DNA of 64,000 nt from Portunus trituberculatus (Eukaryota; Arthropoda; Malacostraca; Decapoda; Portunidae): assembly GCF_017591435.1 (NCBI RefSeq), contig NC_059304.1, positions 24,551,175 to 24,615,174 of the forward strand, in the 5' to 3' direction. The position numbers and the translations under genes are program-made. The notes under the pieces were generated by a model. The model saw only the letters and a list, made by a program, of their open reading frames with translations, did no database searches and was not told the DNA's origin. The number at the start of each line of letters is the position of its first letter. Positions within the stretch are counted from its first letter, which is position 1. Positions 40,599 through 52,775 of this stretch are shown piece by piece.

Positions 40599-41964
40599 TC
40601 AGGCGGTGTTTCCCGCCTGTGTTCTGCCCGCCTGTGTCTTCTGGGGGCAGGACCGAGAGAGGTGGCCCAGTTGGCCACAATCCCAGCAGCAGGGCTGGTA
40701 CACATACTGTCCCACCTGCTCAGCGGAATGAGACCGAGCGGGGACTGGGGACTGGCGACAATCTTGCTTCCTATGTCCCATCTCCTTACAGTTCCAACAT
40801 GCCCCTCTGAACGGCCTTGCTCTGCTTTTCCTGGGCCCGTCCTTCACCCGGCTCCGTCGGTAGCGTTGGTTTCTTTTGGAGTCTGTCCTGGACCTCCCAG
40901 TGCTAGTCTTAACGAAGGACTCAAACTCCAGTGCCCAGGCAAGCGCCTCTTGCAGATTTGCAACATGAGCCTGCTTCTCGTATATCTGCAATTGCGCGTC
41001 CTCCAGCGCATCAATGAACTGATCCCTCATCAGCAGCGTTGCAGTTTCTTCTGATGCCCGTGGGTACGTCTTCCGCATCAGATGCTCCAAATCTTGTGCC
41101 AGCTGTTGTAATGTTTCTCCACGTCCTCGGACTCGGGCCCGGAACCTCGCCCGACACACCTCTGCCTGGTACTGGTGTCCGTAACGTCTCTCCAAGACGC
41201 CCACTACGTCAGTGTAGGACTCCTGTTGTGCAGGTGTTAACTGACTTAACACCAACCACGGCTGGCCCCTTCAAACTTGTCACAAGATTCAGGGTGCACT
41301 CCTCTTGACTCCAGCTTTGCGCTCGAGCCACGACTTCAAATTGGGCCAGGTAAACCTCCAGCGACACCCTTCCGTCGAACTCCTGTGGTCTAGGCCGCTT
41401 GGGGGGCACAGAGGGGGCAGCCACTGGCTGGGAGGAAGCTCGAGGCGGGAAGGCGGCAGGGGGAGAGCGAGCTTTCCGTTGGTGAGGCGGGGAGGCAGTC
41501 TTGAGTGGGTCGGCTGCGAGCAGGGCGAGCGGAGGGCAGGGCGGGGAGACAGTCTGAGGGGAGTTTTCCGTCTCGTCGCCCTCAGACTCCTCATCGGTCT
41601 CACCCCGCCAGCCGGACTCTAGCCCAGAGCTGACGGGATGAGTGCTGTACGACTGAGCACTCATTCTTTTCACTGGGCCTGCCGTCGCTCACATGGCATC
41701 CGCCATCGCCCCCAACTCCTCCTTCATCTTCTTCAGCGTCGCACATTGGAGTTCGTTATCGTGCCTGACGGTAATCATTCCCTGCCCGACGATAGTCACT
41801 TTGTGCCTGACGGTAGTAAATTCCTGCCGGATCGCCACCAACATACACATGAGTTCAGCCATTGAGGGCGGCTCCTTGCCCACAACTTCCTTCTTCACGA
41901 TCTGCTCGCCGTCAGCCATTGTACCTCCGTCAGGTAGTACTTTGCCTTCCGCCACAACACACAA
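40599..41964 (-). pseudogene. Gypsy gag with two CCHC knuckles, broken
   Basis: Three minus-strand frames in order: 41964-41689 (coiled-coil-like, MAELMCMLVAIRQEF), 41673-41209 (Pro-rich, then FDGRVSLEVYLAQFEVVARA, the usual capsid start) and 41255-40599 (VVGVLERRYGHQYQAEVCRA and FRARVRGRGETLQQLAQDLE, then CWNCKEMGHRKQDC and CWDCGQLGHLSRSC). Breaks: a TGA at 41687-41689 and a shift near 41240. Confidence 0.9.
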
Positions 41965-41976
41965 GATGCCCTTAGG

Positions 41977-41994
41977 ATCCCACTCCTGACACCA
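41977..41994 (-). promoter_or_regulatory. tRNA-Leu-type primer binding site
   Basis: Two bases inside the 5' LTR (AG, 41995-41996), the plus strand reads ATCCCACTCCTGACACCA, the 3' end of an animal tRNA-Leu with CCA. Its complement is the primer site of the minus-strand element. Confidence 0.85.
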
Positions 41995-41996
41995 AG

Positions 41997-42922
41997 TGCT
42001 GCAACCCTCCTTCAGCTTCTTCTTCAGTGAGGGAACGCCTCACAATCTTCTTGGGATTTGGGCGGTGTGTGTCAGGGAGAAGGACTTTACCTGGGTGGCG
42101 CGGCGCGGCTGGGGTGGAGAGGCGGGCAGATCGCTCTCTCAGACCTGGCTGTCTGCTGCTATAGCACCCACTTTCACTCAACTCAGTCACACAGAGTGGG
42201 GAGAAGGAAACACTTCTTCCTTATTTCTCTATATTACAGCAAATGTACACGAGTCACCGGGAACAGGTGGCGGCGGCACACAGGATGGGGCAGGGAGGGC
42301 AACAAAGTTTGCATAACACTTTGTTAGTTCGTCAGGCACTTCACTGTCTCTCCGTCTATCGTTCACTTTCTGACTGCTCCCCAGAGTACAACTTGTTCCC
42401 TCGAGGTCTCTCACTACCCTCCTGTCCTCTGTCCTCATCGGTGCCACACAGTGTCCCACAAGCCACGCCTCCTGTGCCATCGCACCTACCAGGAAATGTC
42501 CGTACGAATCTATTTCAGCTTATTAGGTAACACTATCTACCTTAACCGCTAATTACCAATATATCCCTAATAATGCTGGCTACAAGTAATTCACACATGC
42601 ATGCATTTATTTACACGGTACCGTATGACAATCATCCCAGGGCTGGCCAGTGCCCTCACCCATACACACACACACACTCTTATCTCCCCATGACCTCTGG
42701 GGTCACATCTCCTCGATCATGGAGGCCTAGCTCAGCGTCCCTTCCATTAAGGTGAGACAGTTTCATAAACATGAGCAACCAACACCTCGCTCACCCTTTA
42801 GCTAAAGTCTGCACATATGTACTCATGTGAACTACCCATATGTACTTTCTTATGACACTGCTCCACACTCACACAGGCACACACACATATCTGGGAGGCT
42901 GCTGCAATACACCTTCGCAACA
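41997..42922 (-). repeat. Gypsy 5' LTR (926 bp)
   Basis: TG..CA ends. It shares its outer parts with 30496-30840; the interior (about 42108-42690) is unique in this window and should hold the promoter and polyadenylation signals. Includes (CA)n near 42664. Confidence 0.92.
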
Positions 42923-42926
42923 ATAC

Positions 42927-43640
42927 TTTAAAATATGGAAAAACAAGATTTCAATTAATGATATTTAATAAAATTTAGTCTATTAGAATTTTCAAATTGA
43001 AAAAAAATTAAGTACTAAAATAAAAAACGAAAATCTTTATACAATGAGGAATCTGTGTTTTCTTTATTTAGAGAAAAAAAAATCATATTCAGAAAATGTA
43101 ATATAATGTGGCTGTGCTTTCCTTCTTGACATTATAATATGTTCTGGCACCGTTACTTTGAAATACAGACAGTTCATTGGAGATCACTTTGTAAACAATA
43201 GACTCAGAAAAGTTATTACATTTTGGTTGTTAATTAACCATTTGTTGTGTCTAAAAATGTAAAGCATTTCAGTCTAAACGGTCTTTTTTTTCTCACGATT
43301 CTTAAAATGAATCATGTATAATTATGGGGCAACAAGAGCACCACAGCCGTGCCTTTCCCCCAGGTCAGTCCATCAATGTTTGCCTGTGTTTCCAGACCTA
43401 GAGAGTGAAGCAAAGCCAGAATCAACCACCAAAACAGATAAATAGTCCATTACTGTGTTGAATAGGGTAATGGTTATGTATACCCCCATTCAGACTGCCT
43501 GGCACCCACTATGACTCAGACCAATACCCTGCTCCACCAACCCTGTCCCTCCCTGTGTCCACTTGTCAACATTACCTTCAATTATCAGTGTTTTCCGAGC
43601 ATTTAAAGTGAAGTGATAGGAGGAAGAAATGAGAGATGGG
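42927..43640. other. AT-rich sequence, nothing recognised
   Basis: No domain-bearing frame or repeat end recognised between the Gypsy element and the next SINE. Confidence 0.5.
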
Positions 43641-43644
43641 AGTG

Positions 43645-43966
43645 TTTTTTTTTTTTTTTTTTTACGTTAAGGCCTATAGCGCCTGTAGGCACACTTGAAG
43701 AGTGTATTGAAAGCGCTGTTCAGCTTCCGCCCATTAATGGCGCAGGCAATTTTATTTATAGTGGTACCCATATTAGGGCCCATATCACCACCCAAGCTCA
43801 TCTTGGGTGTAACCACCTAGAGCCTGGGTATCATGGTGACATGTAGGTAACTTTAAACCACTCGACAAATGGCAAAGTGTTTAAGGCTGTACGTGGTGGG
43901 ATTCGAACCTACGCGTGGATGTCTGCCAGATCCCACGCTCACCACCTTATCCACTATGCCAGCAAC
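43645..43966 (-). mobile_element. tRNA-derived SINE (family S2), copy 2
   Basis: Minus strand, with the T-tract at 43645-43663 as the poly(A) end, the body blocks ATGGTGACATGTAGGTAAC (plus-strand reading) and GGATTCGAACC B-box complement at about 43901. The head ends near 43966. Confidence 0.88.
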
Positions 43967-43984
43967 AGCAGCTGCATTATTATC

Positions 43985-44429
<445 letters not shown>

Positions 44430-44481
44430 TTACCTATTTGTATTTACCTATTTGTGATTACAGGGCCCGAGCTGTAGCTCT

Positions 44482-46304
44482 CTATGTCCTGTCTCTTTGT
44501 CCACACTTGTCCAATTTTTCCTTCATTTGACTGACACTCGCCGCACACACCACCTCCACGCTCAGTTTGTTACATGCATCAATGCTCCGATACGGGAAGC
44601 TATACTTCTTGATGTCACTCGTGCAGGAATCTTTCAGTATTTTCTTTGGGTGTCCTCTTAGGTAATTACTGGATGCCATTATGATCAGGTCCTCCCTATC
44701 CAATATGTCCACTCCATGTACTATTTTGAACATTGTTATCATATCCCCTCTGACTCTTCTTTCTTCCAACCTACTTAATTCCAGCCTATTTAACCTCTCC
44801 TCATACGGTACCTCCTTACAGTCTGGTATCATTCTTGTTGCTAACCTCTGCACTCTTTCCAGTTTCTTGACATGTTTCTTCATGTATGGTGACCAAATTA
44901 CTGATGCATATTCCAACTGTGGCCTAATCAGGGTGGTTAATATTCTCTTTATCATGTTCCCGCCCAGGTAATTAAATGCCCATCCTATACTTTAGAGCAT
45001 GCTATACGTTTTTCCAAATACTCTATTAATGTGCTTTTCTGGAGACAGATTACTCTGTACAGTCACTCCCAAGTCTTTTTCTTCACTGACTTCAATTACA
45101 GTCTTCCCCCCCAGCTGGTAGTCCTTATATGGTCTATATTTACTTCTACCCATTCTCATTACACAACTTTTGTTGGTATTGAATTCCATTTGCCACGTCC
45201 TGCTCCATTCATATATTTTGTCCAAGTCCTTCTGCAGTATATTACAGTCATGCATATTCCTCACTCTCCTCATAATCTTTGCATCATCTGCAAACATATT
45301 CATATAACTTCTCACTCCCTCTGGCATGTCATTTATATAGATCAGAAACATGATGGGACCAAGCACCGAACCTTGGGGAACTCCACTGGTTACCTTCCTC
45401 CACTCTGACTTCACTCCCTTCACTACCGTCCTCATTTCTCTACCTGTCAAATCATTTCTCATCCACTCAGTAAGATTTCCCTTATTCCTCTGATACTACT
45501 TAACTTCCACATCAATCTGTTATGTGGTACTTTATCAAATGCTTTTTTTAGGTCTAAGTATACACAATCAACCCATCCATCCCTCTCTTGTAAAATATCG
45601 ACCACTCTTGAGTAGAAACATAGCAAATTTGATACACACAATTTCCCTTTTCTAAAGCCAAACTGTTTCTCACTTAGTATTTCTTCATTTTCCAGGAACT
45701 CACACCACTTGCTTTTGCTCACTTCTTCACATATCTTACACATAATGCTGGTCAATGAAACAGGTCTATAATTCAATGGTTCCATGCGACATCCACTTTT
45801 GTAGATTGGTACTACATTTGCCCTTTTCCATTCTACTGGCACCTGTCCCGTGTTGATAGATGTTCTTGTTAAAGTTGGATCTAGCAACTGCTCTTGACAT
45901 TCTTTTAACATTCTTCCAGACACACCATCTGGTCCCATTGCCTTGTTAACATCTAATTGACTCAAAACTTTTGCAATGTCACTCTTTGTTACTATAATTT
46001 CTTTCATCCATCTTGTCACAGGTAACATCCGTCGATTGAATTGTGTTTCTTCTGTGAATACTTTGCAGAAATTCTCATTCAATTTTTCAACAATGACACT
46101 TGTATCTTCATATATATAATCTCCAACCTTTAGTTTATCAACTGTTTCTTTTTTCTGTAATTTACCATTAATGAATTTATAAAACATTTTGGGATCACTT
46201 TCACAATTCTCCACTATTCTCTGATCAAATTCTTGTTGTGCCCTTCTTCTCACTTGAACATATTTATTTCTTGCATTCCTATATGCTTCTCTCCACTTCC
46301 TCAT
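44482..46304 (-). pseudogene. C1 LINE reverse transcriptase and C-terminal domain
   Basis: Frames 46304-45459, 45462-44992 and 44955-44482. KAMGPDGVSGRMLKECQEQL, VEWKRANVVPIYKSG, QFGFRKGKLCVSNLL, FDKVPHNRLMWKL, SGVPQGSVLGPIMFLIYIND, FADDAKIM (catalytic), then IRPQLEYASVIWSPYMKKH and MIPDCKEVPYEERLNRLEL. A one-base shift near 45462 and a stop at ~44993 break it. Confidence 0.9.
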
Positions 46305-47122
46305 TATTTCTCTTGTATTTTTCCATGCCTTTTCCTTCTCCCTTTTGCCTTGTCACAGGTTTTGTTAAACCATTGATCTCCCTTTAAGCTTTTCTTAGTA
46401 TATTTTGGCACAAAGTTCTCTGCGGCCTCACAATATATTTCCATAAATTTTTCATATTTCAACTGCATGTTTGTTTCCTGGTATATTTTGGACCAATCCA
46501 CATTTCCAAAGTAATTTTTCAACTCCTTATATCTTCCCTTAGCATAATTTAGGCATTCCTCCTTGTATCCAACTTCATTATCTTTGCTGAACCCCACCTT
46601 TACCTCAAATTTCAATAATTCATGATCACTCTTCCCCAAAGGACACTCATGCTCAATCTCATTTTCTAGAATTACTCCCTTTGTGAATATCAAGTCCAGT
46701 CTTGACGGAGCATCACCCCTCCTTCCCCTTGTTGGATGCCTCACCCACTGTGTCATCAAATTTCCCACCGCATAATTTAATAGCTGCTCACCCCATTCTC
46801 CACCATTCCCCACTTCAAATTCTTCCCAATTGATGTCTTTACAGTTGAAATCTCCAACTATAACCATTTTTGCTTTCTTTGCAGCTTCATTTCTCATTCT
46901 TTCCAATGTGCTTTCCACCATACTATTATACTGATCATTTGACCATGCACTTGTTTTTGGTGGTACATACACAGTTACAATACTGATATCTTGCCTTCTA
47001 TCAGTCACCACCACACCCACCACTTCCTCCTTGTCTCCTCCAAGGCACACATTTTGCACTATTAAGTCTTTTCTTGTTAACACAATTATTCCACCTCTAC
47101 TTTTATTCACTCTTTTCACCAC
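46304..47122 (-). pseudogene. C1 LINE endonuclease domain
   Basis: RGGIIVLTRKDLIVQNV, VTVYVPPKTSAWSNDQ, MVIVGDFNCKDINWEEF, RLDLIFTKGV and PLGKSDHELLKFEV: the conserved GDFN and SDH residues are intact. A stop separates it from the upstream YSMW by one codon. Confidence 0.9.
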
Positions 47123-48332
47123 ATACTATAATTTCCCCCTCCAAACCAATCTATTTGTATATTTGGTCTCAATTTAGTCTCCACTATACACATACTATCT
47201 GGTTTATCCCTTATCAGATGGTCCATACACTCTAATCTTTTTGATAGGAAGCCATCTATGTTAGTATATGATACTCTTATGTCTTTCTTCCTTATCTGCT
47301 CCTTTGTCTGGTCTTTTACTCCCTCTCTTTTGTCCACCACTTCCACACTTTGTCGTTTCTTATTTTCCAAAAAAACTTCTCTTCTTGTTCTTGCCTCATT
47401 CCTCTCTTTCACCTCTGTCACCATTTCTCTCATCTTAGCCCTTTCCTCCTGTGACATATTTCTTCTTACATAAATCATATTTGTCTCTTGAGAATTTTTC
47501 AGCTTCCATGCATTTCTCAATACATGCTCAGCAGCTACTTGGGATTTTAATGTTATCTTCATGGCTCTAGACTTTCCTTCTTCATACTTTCCCAATCTCA
47601 TATATTCCTCAACTTCTCCAAATGCATTTTCTTCTTCCGAGATCTTATTCAGCATGGTGTTAATCTTCTCTTCCTCCTTAATTTTTCTCTCCTGCCAGTT
47701 TCTTATATTATCTTCCTTTAATCCACTCACTACCACACACTTTTTCTTTTCTGCAATGTTTCTCACCATTGTCTCCTCTTGCAGTAAAACTTTAACAATC
47801 TCCCATTGGGCCAACTCACTCTTTTCTTTTTCTGGTTGTTTAATTTTTTCCCTAAAACTGTTATGCGCTTTTTCATTGTTTTTCTTCACCTCCTCCAGCC
47901 TAGTGTCCCTTTGTTTACTTTTCTCCTCTCCTTCTTTTAGTTTTCTTTCCATCTCGGTTATTTTTACAGTTAATTCTTGACACTGTTTTCCCAGGAGCAC
48001 ATTGTTACTTTCCAATTCCAACTTTTGTGTCAACAGCTTGGCATTTTCCTGGTAAGCATTATGACCTCCTTACGAAAGGCTTCATTTTCTCTTAAAACTC
48101 TATCCAACTTTTCCTCTATTACCACTATTGTTCCAATTCTTTTCTCCATATTATCAATTCTTCTGTCTAAACTCACCTCCCTCAGTCCTGGGGAATCCAA
48201 AAAACCCACAAACGAATCTCTTCTCGCTTCCGCCATGTTTACGTTTATCAGCTGTTTGCGGGTTGATGACCGCACAAACTTTTCACACACTTCACCTCTT
48301 CCTATTTTGTGACACTCCTTTCTTTCCCCCAC
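47116..48332 (-). pseudogene. C1 LINE ORF1-like region fused to endonuclease start
   Basis: Frames 48332-48030 and 48033-47116 (one shift). A long Lys/Glu-rich coiled coil (LELESNNVLLGKQCQELTVK onward), a KKCVVVSGLKEDN-to-MKITLKSQ region that looks like an RRM-type fold, a basic linker, then directly in the same frame RVSYTNIDGFLSKRLECMDH and VETKL, the endonuclease start. So ORF1-like and endonuclease parts share one open frame. Confidence 0.8.
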
Positions 48333-48400
48333 TCATCACCTCATTGGACCATAGAGACATTGCTATTACTGCTCGGGCCCTGCATATACACGTATAGGTA

Positions 48401-48720
48401 GATGTTTGATGCCTTGGCTGGAGCCCCTTCTCCGATGTCTTGTCGCCTCGGCAGTCCGACGGTGTGTGTGTGTGTGTGTGTGTGTTATATGGCCAAGGAA
48501 AAGGCCATCACCACTCTGCAGTGTCTTGCTTGAACTGAGCTGTACCTTGAGGTGGCCTAAATGTAGTGAGTGGGTGACATTCTGGCGGCCAGCAGCTGTC
48601 ACTGGTGATGTTCAGGCTCTGGACAGACCACCCCACAATGTATGGCAAACTTACCATTCATACTGTATGTTAAACTTTATAAACTATAGGATGACATTTC
48701 TACTACACATCTATAATTAT
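48401..48720. other. possible C1 LINE 5' UTR and (TG)n
   Basis: GC-richer sequence upstream of the C1 frame with (TG)n at 48463-48484. It may be the LINE's 5' UTR; its outer boundary cannot be fixed. Confidence 0.4.
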
Positions 48721-48721
48721 C

Positions 48722-48805
48722 TTTTTTTTTATGTAAAAAGGGAAACCTTGCCAAGAGCAACATATAGTGAAATAAATAAAAAAAAGGCACACTTAGTTTT
48801 TAGTC
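48722..48805 (-). mobile_element. jockey-like LINE 3' tail (family J)
   Basis: Minus-strand reading: CTAAGTGTGCC, TTGCTCTTGGCAAGG, TTACATAAAAAAAAG. Only the terminal ~85 bp of the family remain, close to the 3' end of the protease-homologue gene. Confidence 0.65.
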
Positions 48806-49195
48806 TCCTTATATGTCTTATATGGAGACAATGTTTCCAGCATTCCCAGCCAAAAGCAAAATGTTTTCTTCCCTTTGTCACATGACTTGACCAAAGCAAA
48901 AATTTTACTTGGAAAACATCACAGAAATTTCCTGCTATTCTTGTCACACTCCCTTGGACAGATTTCGTACAGGGAACCAAGCATGAGAGATTGAAACAAG
49001 TAGAAAAATTCTTCCATAAAGTTACATGTCAGAGATACAAGAAATCTGAAGCATACTGATACAGACTAGCAAATCATCAGTGAAAACTGTAAGCAGTTTG
49101 TGTTTGATCTTTCATGCAATACCAATTAATGGCAGAAAGTGTTTCTTGGTGGGCAGTTCTAGATCTCAGCAGTGAGCTGTAGTTACAGTGGTCAC
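48806..49195 (-). other. 3' flank of the protease homologue
   Basis: No coding region recognised. It probably includes the 3' UTR of the minus-strand gene that stops at 49196; I did not find a convincing AATAAA close to the stop. Confidence 0.4.
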
Positions 49196-52100
49196 TTAAT
49201 TCCTTTGTGGACAGGTGTCATCCCTCCCGAGTATCCTGACAATCCAGGGCAGGTGGTCTGGCACAAAACATGGGACACTTTTTAGAAAAATTATATAAAA
49301 GATATACATATGTACGTACATGACAGGAAACTACAGATATTCATGTCATAAAAGTCAACCATTTTAGTCAGCTGGTATTGAAAATGTGATGAAAGCTTTT
49401 CAAGAAGACAAACAGGAACTGGGCATAAACAAATTTTTTCTCCTAGCCTGACAATTCTTCCAGCAAGAATAGCAAGTCACCATTAAGTCAGCATAATGAC
49501 ATAAGGTTAAATTCTTCTTTCCATTGAAGAAGGTTTTATTCTATAGTGAGTTCATATTATGGTATTAAAACAAAAAAGAACTCACTGATCACATTGATGT
49601 ACACAGCTTGTGTATGAGGGACAGACTCTCGATGCAATGTTTTGTCACCTGTACAGATGTCACCACCCACTGTCACACCCACCTGCATCCAGCCTCTCCC
49701 TTCATTCCTTGCCACTAGAGGGCTGCCAAGATCACCCTGTAATGGAAAAGAGGACTCAAAACCTAACTTAAGCATATTTGTATTTTCTGATCTATTTTTA
49801 AGTTTATGCACATTTCATAGATAAGGAAAATATATCATGAATAAAGATGTAGACCAGTGGTACAGCTGGTCCTGATTTTCACTTAACACTAACTCAGTGA
49901 TTCTTAAACTATGGTTCACAACCCAAAGCTATTTGGGTTAAAAGATAAATTTTGATGGGATGCAGGGACACACAAAAATTCAGAGCCTTATTTTTTGCAA
50001 AACAAAGTGGATGTATTTCTGTGCATTTTCCTTCTCTTTTACATTACTATGCTTTGAAATCTTACAAATAGTTATTCATAAGGAAGTGTGAGAACTACTG
50101 CACTTGGTAGACAGACCTTTTCAGGATGGCATGAGTCTGCCGGCTGACCACAGAGCCAGCCAGCTCCCTGGTGGGCAGGGGGGCATTCCTGCTCTACCAC
50201 CTCTGCACCACGCCACCCTCGCCATTCTGGTGAACACAACAAACACCATTTGTCAAAGGGAAATACTTTTTCAATTTACAAACTGAACCACAGCATCTTT
50301 CTCCACTAGTTTTATAAAAAGAAAAGAAAAAAGAATAGAAAAAAATATGAATACAAAACACAAAGGATCATCATTCTATGCAATAACCTGTGATACATGG
50401 AGTTTGGATCCCTTCCTCTTTTGCCCTGATTCTTTGATTCTGAATGAAAAAAAGATGAATGAAGTGAAATAATAGGAGAGAAAGACTTTTATAAATACAT
50501 ACATAGTAGATATTTCCTGTGGAGTGTGAGGTTATAACCCTAACATTTATCAACAACATTCAAATACATATCTATGAATTGAGAAAGAGTCCTCTTCTTC
50601 CATGCCATGTGTGGCTACAAAACAATACTATACACACTTGGGGAGGGTGAGGCAGGCCGGTGGTGGGCAGGGCTGAGGGGCAGACACACAGGCAGAGCTA
50701 CTCCATTTTGGAAGGTGATTGCCTGTTTGAGATGGATGAGGGCCAGGTTAGCATCAGTGTGTGGCAGGCCATGGAATGATGCTGGGTGAAGAACCACTCT
50801 TCTGATGGGGATAAGCATACCACCACCTGTGTCTTGGTCCATTCCTACCCGGACTGCATAATTGTATTTGTTGTGCTTTATTCTGCGGATGGAAAGCAAA
50901 CGATTCTTTAGTTAAAATACACCCTAAACTGATATCATCGGCAGGTCATCTTCGTCCTGCTCCTCCTCCTCCATGCCCTCCTGGAGCCGAAGATGGACCA
51001 GGATGACATGGAAGAGGAGGAGAAGGAGGCATTTTAACAAAAATAAATAAATAAATAGATAAATAATAACAAATAATAGATATACTTTTCTTTACCTTAT
51101 AACAGCATATTTATGTTATTGTGCTAATGCTTACTTTGTAATTTAGAAGATTTGCACCAGAGAAAAAGTGGCAAGTTGCTCGGGGGGGGGGGGGGCAAAA
51201 ATTGAGTCACAAAGTCAAATTGTAGCATCTGAAAAAAAATTAAATCATACCCAGCTCTGGCTATTAACACACACCATCTGTAGTATTGCATTCCACTATT
51301 TGTTACTCTATTTAGAAAACTATTTTTACACCTGATTTGTGTGCATACCTTACTGCACAGGTAGCTGAGGTGAGGACCCAGTGTTCCCTCACAATGGAGG
51401 CACTGCAGAAGGCCTGAGAACCATTGGCAGCTACCAGGGCTGCTAACCAGGGAGCATCTTCTGCTCTAGTGCTGCCTGGCTCACCACACACTGCAACCAA
51501 TAATGACATGGAGAAAACTTGTACCTACTACTTGTACCTTACATCAGGAAAATGGTGGAAAAATTAAATGTAAAGGAGCAGTATTTGCAGTCTATCTTTG
51601 CTTGAGATACCATAACTGTACAAAGAACACTGTAATGGGAAGTGGTTTACATCCTCACCACATTGCTGGGTGTTGGGGTTAGAGGCAGTGAGGGAACACT
51701 GAAAGCCTGGATAGTTGAGTCTTCCATTACTATGGAAAGTGATGCTCAACTTTGTAATATTTCTGGTGGAGAAGACAGGAATATTGGAGCCACAGTACCT
51801 GAGAGTGCATGAGAAGGAAACAGACATTCTAATGAGGGGCACCCATTGTAGATGGATGAATAAATTCATGTTCACTAACACAATGGCCATAATGAGGTGC
51901 TAGAATGGTATATGATAATGATAATGAGGTAGATGACCAAGCAAAGCAGTAAAGTAATGGCACTTAAAAGATGGATGTCATCATGTCACAGACTGAACTA
52001 AATGCAGCATGGTCATTTACTTGACTTGTTGTATCCGCAGAAAGTCACGACATATCCCATTCTTAGACTCCTGAAGGTAGAAGTTGTCACATCTCAGCTT

Positions 52101-52775
52101 GAGGACAACATTCCTGCTTGTTGGCTGTATGGGTTAGGAAGCAATAAAGTGAGATGTCTTACAGATTGTCCTGTATTCTCTTCTAGAGTAACACCAGGAC
52201 CATGAATCATTCTTCACCATCCCTTGTTAATTTCAAAGCACTTTAATGGATAAGATAAATTATGTACTTTTTTTTCTCTCCTTACATGTAGACAAAAATT
52301 GCAGAAAAGAATATCTAACAAAAAGTATCAATACATGTAACATGGACTAACCATGAATCTAATCTATAATGACATATTGGTACAACCTCATTGTCTTTGA
52401 TTTCTTCCCTCTGGATCTTTTCTCCCCCTTTTTCTTCTATTATAAATACATCTTAATTTTTCCTATGAATTCTGATCCTTTCAATTATTTTCTTTTAAGC
52501 AAATTTTTCATTTCTTCACTTCCCACTGCTAAAGGTCCTCCAAGTCTGTATAGTACAGTACTTCCTTGTTGCAAAGGATCCATCATTTCTAGTTCCCATA
52601 AAACCAATTCCTTCATCACATTACTTATTCCATCCGTGACACAGACTCACCCAGATGGTCCAGCCACAGAGGGAGAAGTAATCATAAGAGGCAGGGAAGT
52701 TGGGGGAGGTAAGAGTTAGTGTGTCTCCTCCAGCTACCTCCATCCAGCGCCGGCCAAATATGCATCTTGGTTTCC
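49196..52775 (-). CDS. CUB-domain serine protease homologue (inactive)
   Basis: Eight minus-strand exons join in phase: 52775-52651, 52124-52021, 51798-51659, 51490-51349, 50882-50638, 50226-50117, 49736-49586, 49257-49196 (TAA). The protein has a CUB domain (GDTLTLTSPNFPASYDYF, LCGWTIW, KLRCDNFYL, KYCGSNIPVFSTRN, SITFHSNGRLNYPGFQC), then a trypsin-like domain (DAPWLAALVAANGSQAFCSA, VLTSATC, DANLALIHL, WLCGQPADSCHPEK, GDLGSPLVARN, NHLPWIVRIL). The active-site His is Thr (LTSATC), the Ser is Leu (GDLGSP), Asp is kept, and no R-[IV]-V-G-G activation site is seen. It is therefore a non-catalytic homologue, as in arthropod clip/CUB families acting in immunity or haemolymph. The 5' end with the signal peptide was not found; a 25-nt candidate micro-exon lies at 53258-53234. 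Confidence 0.9.

Larger units (their letters stand above)
30496..42922 (-). mobile_element. Gypsy (Ty3) LTR retrotransposon, split by a LINE
   Basis: Minus-strand element. The 5' LTR is 42922-41997 and the 3' LTR 30840-30496, both with TG..CA ends; the outer flanks carry ATAC at 30492-30495 and 42923-42926 (4-bp duplication). Order from the 5' LTR: primer site, gag with two CCHC knuckles, protease (DTGA), reverse transcriptase (YLDD), RNase H, integrase, purine tract, LTR. No envelope-like frame is seen. A LINE at 30956-36866 sits between the integrase stop and the purine tract. The copy is dead: gag and pol have frameshifts and stops, and integrase has lost a catalytic segment. Confidence 0.93.
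44430..48400 (-). mobile_element. CR1-like LINE (family C1), copy b, nearly complete
   Basis: A ~3.9 kb minus-strand element. It starts near 48332-48400, carries a coiled-coil/ORF1-like region, endonuclease and reverse transcriptase, and ends with two tandem copies of a 14-mer containing AGGTAAATAC at 44430-44455, then (AC)n. Frame breaks fall near 48050, 47120, 46300 and 45465, with a stop near 44995. It is the most complete C1 copy here but inactive as it stands. Confidence 0.92.

Noticed and set aside
39702..40810. Long plus-strand frames over the Gypsy pol region
   Set aside because: Antisense shadows; the minus strand holds DTGA, YLDD and RNase H motifs.
50930..51010. Mirror-like GATCTTC...GAAGATG segment in the protease-homologue intron
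   Set aside because: A short imperfect palindrome (hairpin-like) without further support; may be a decayed repeat or hairpin RNA but nothing decisive.
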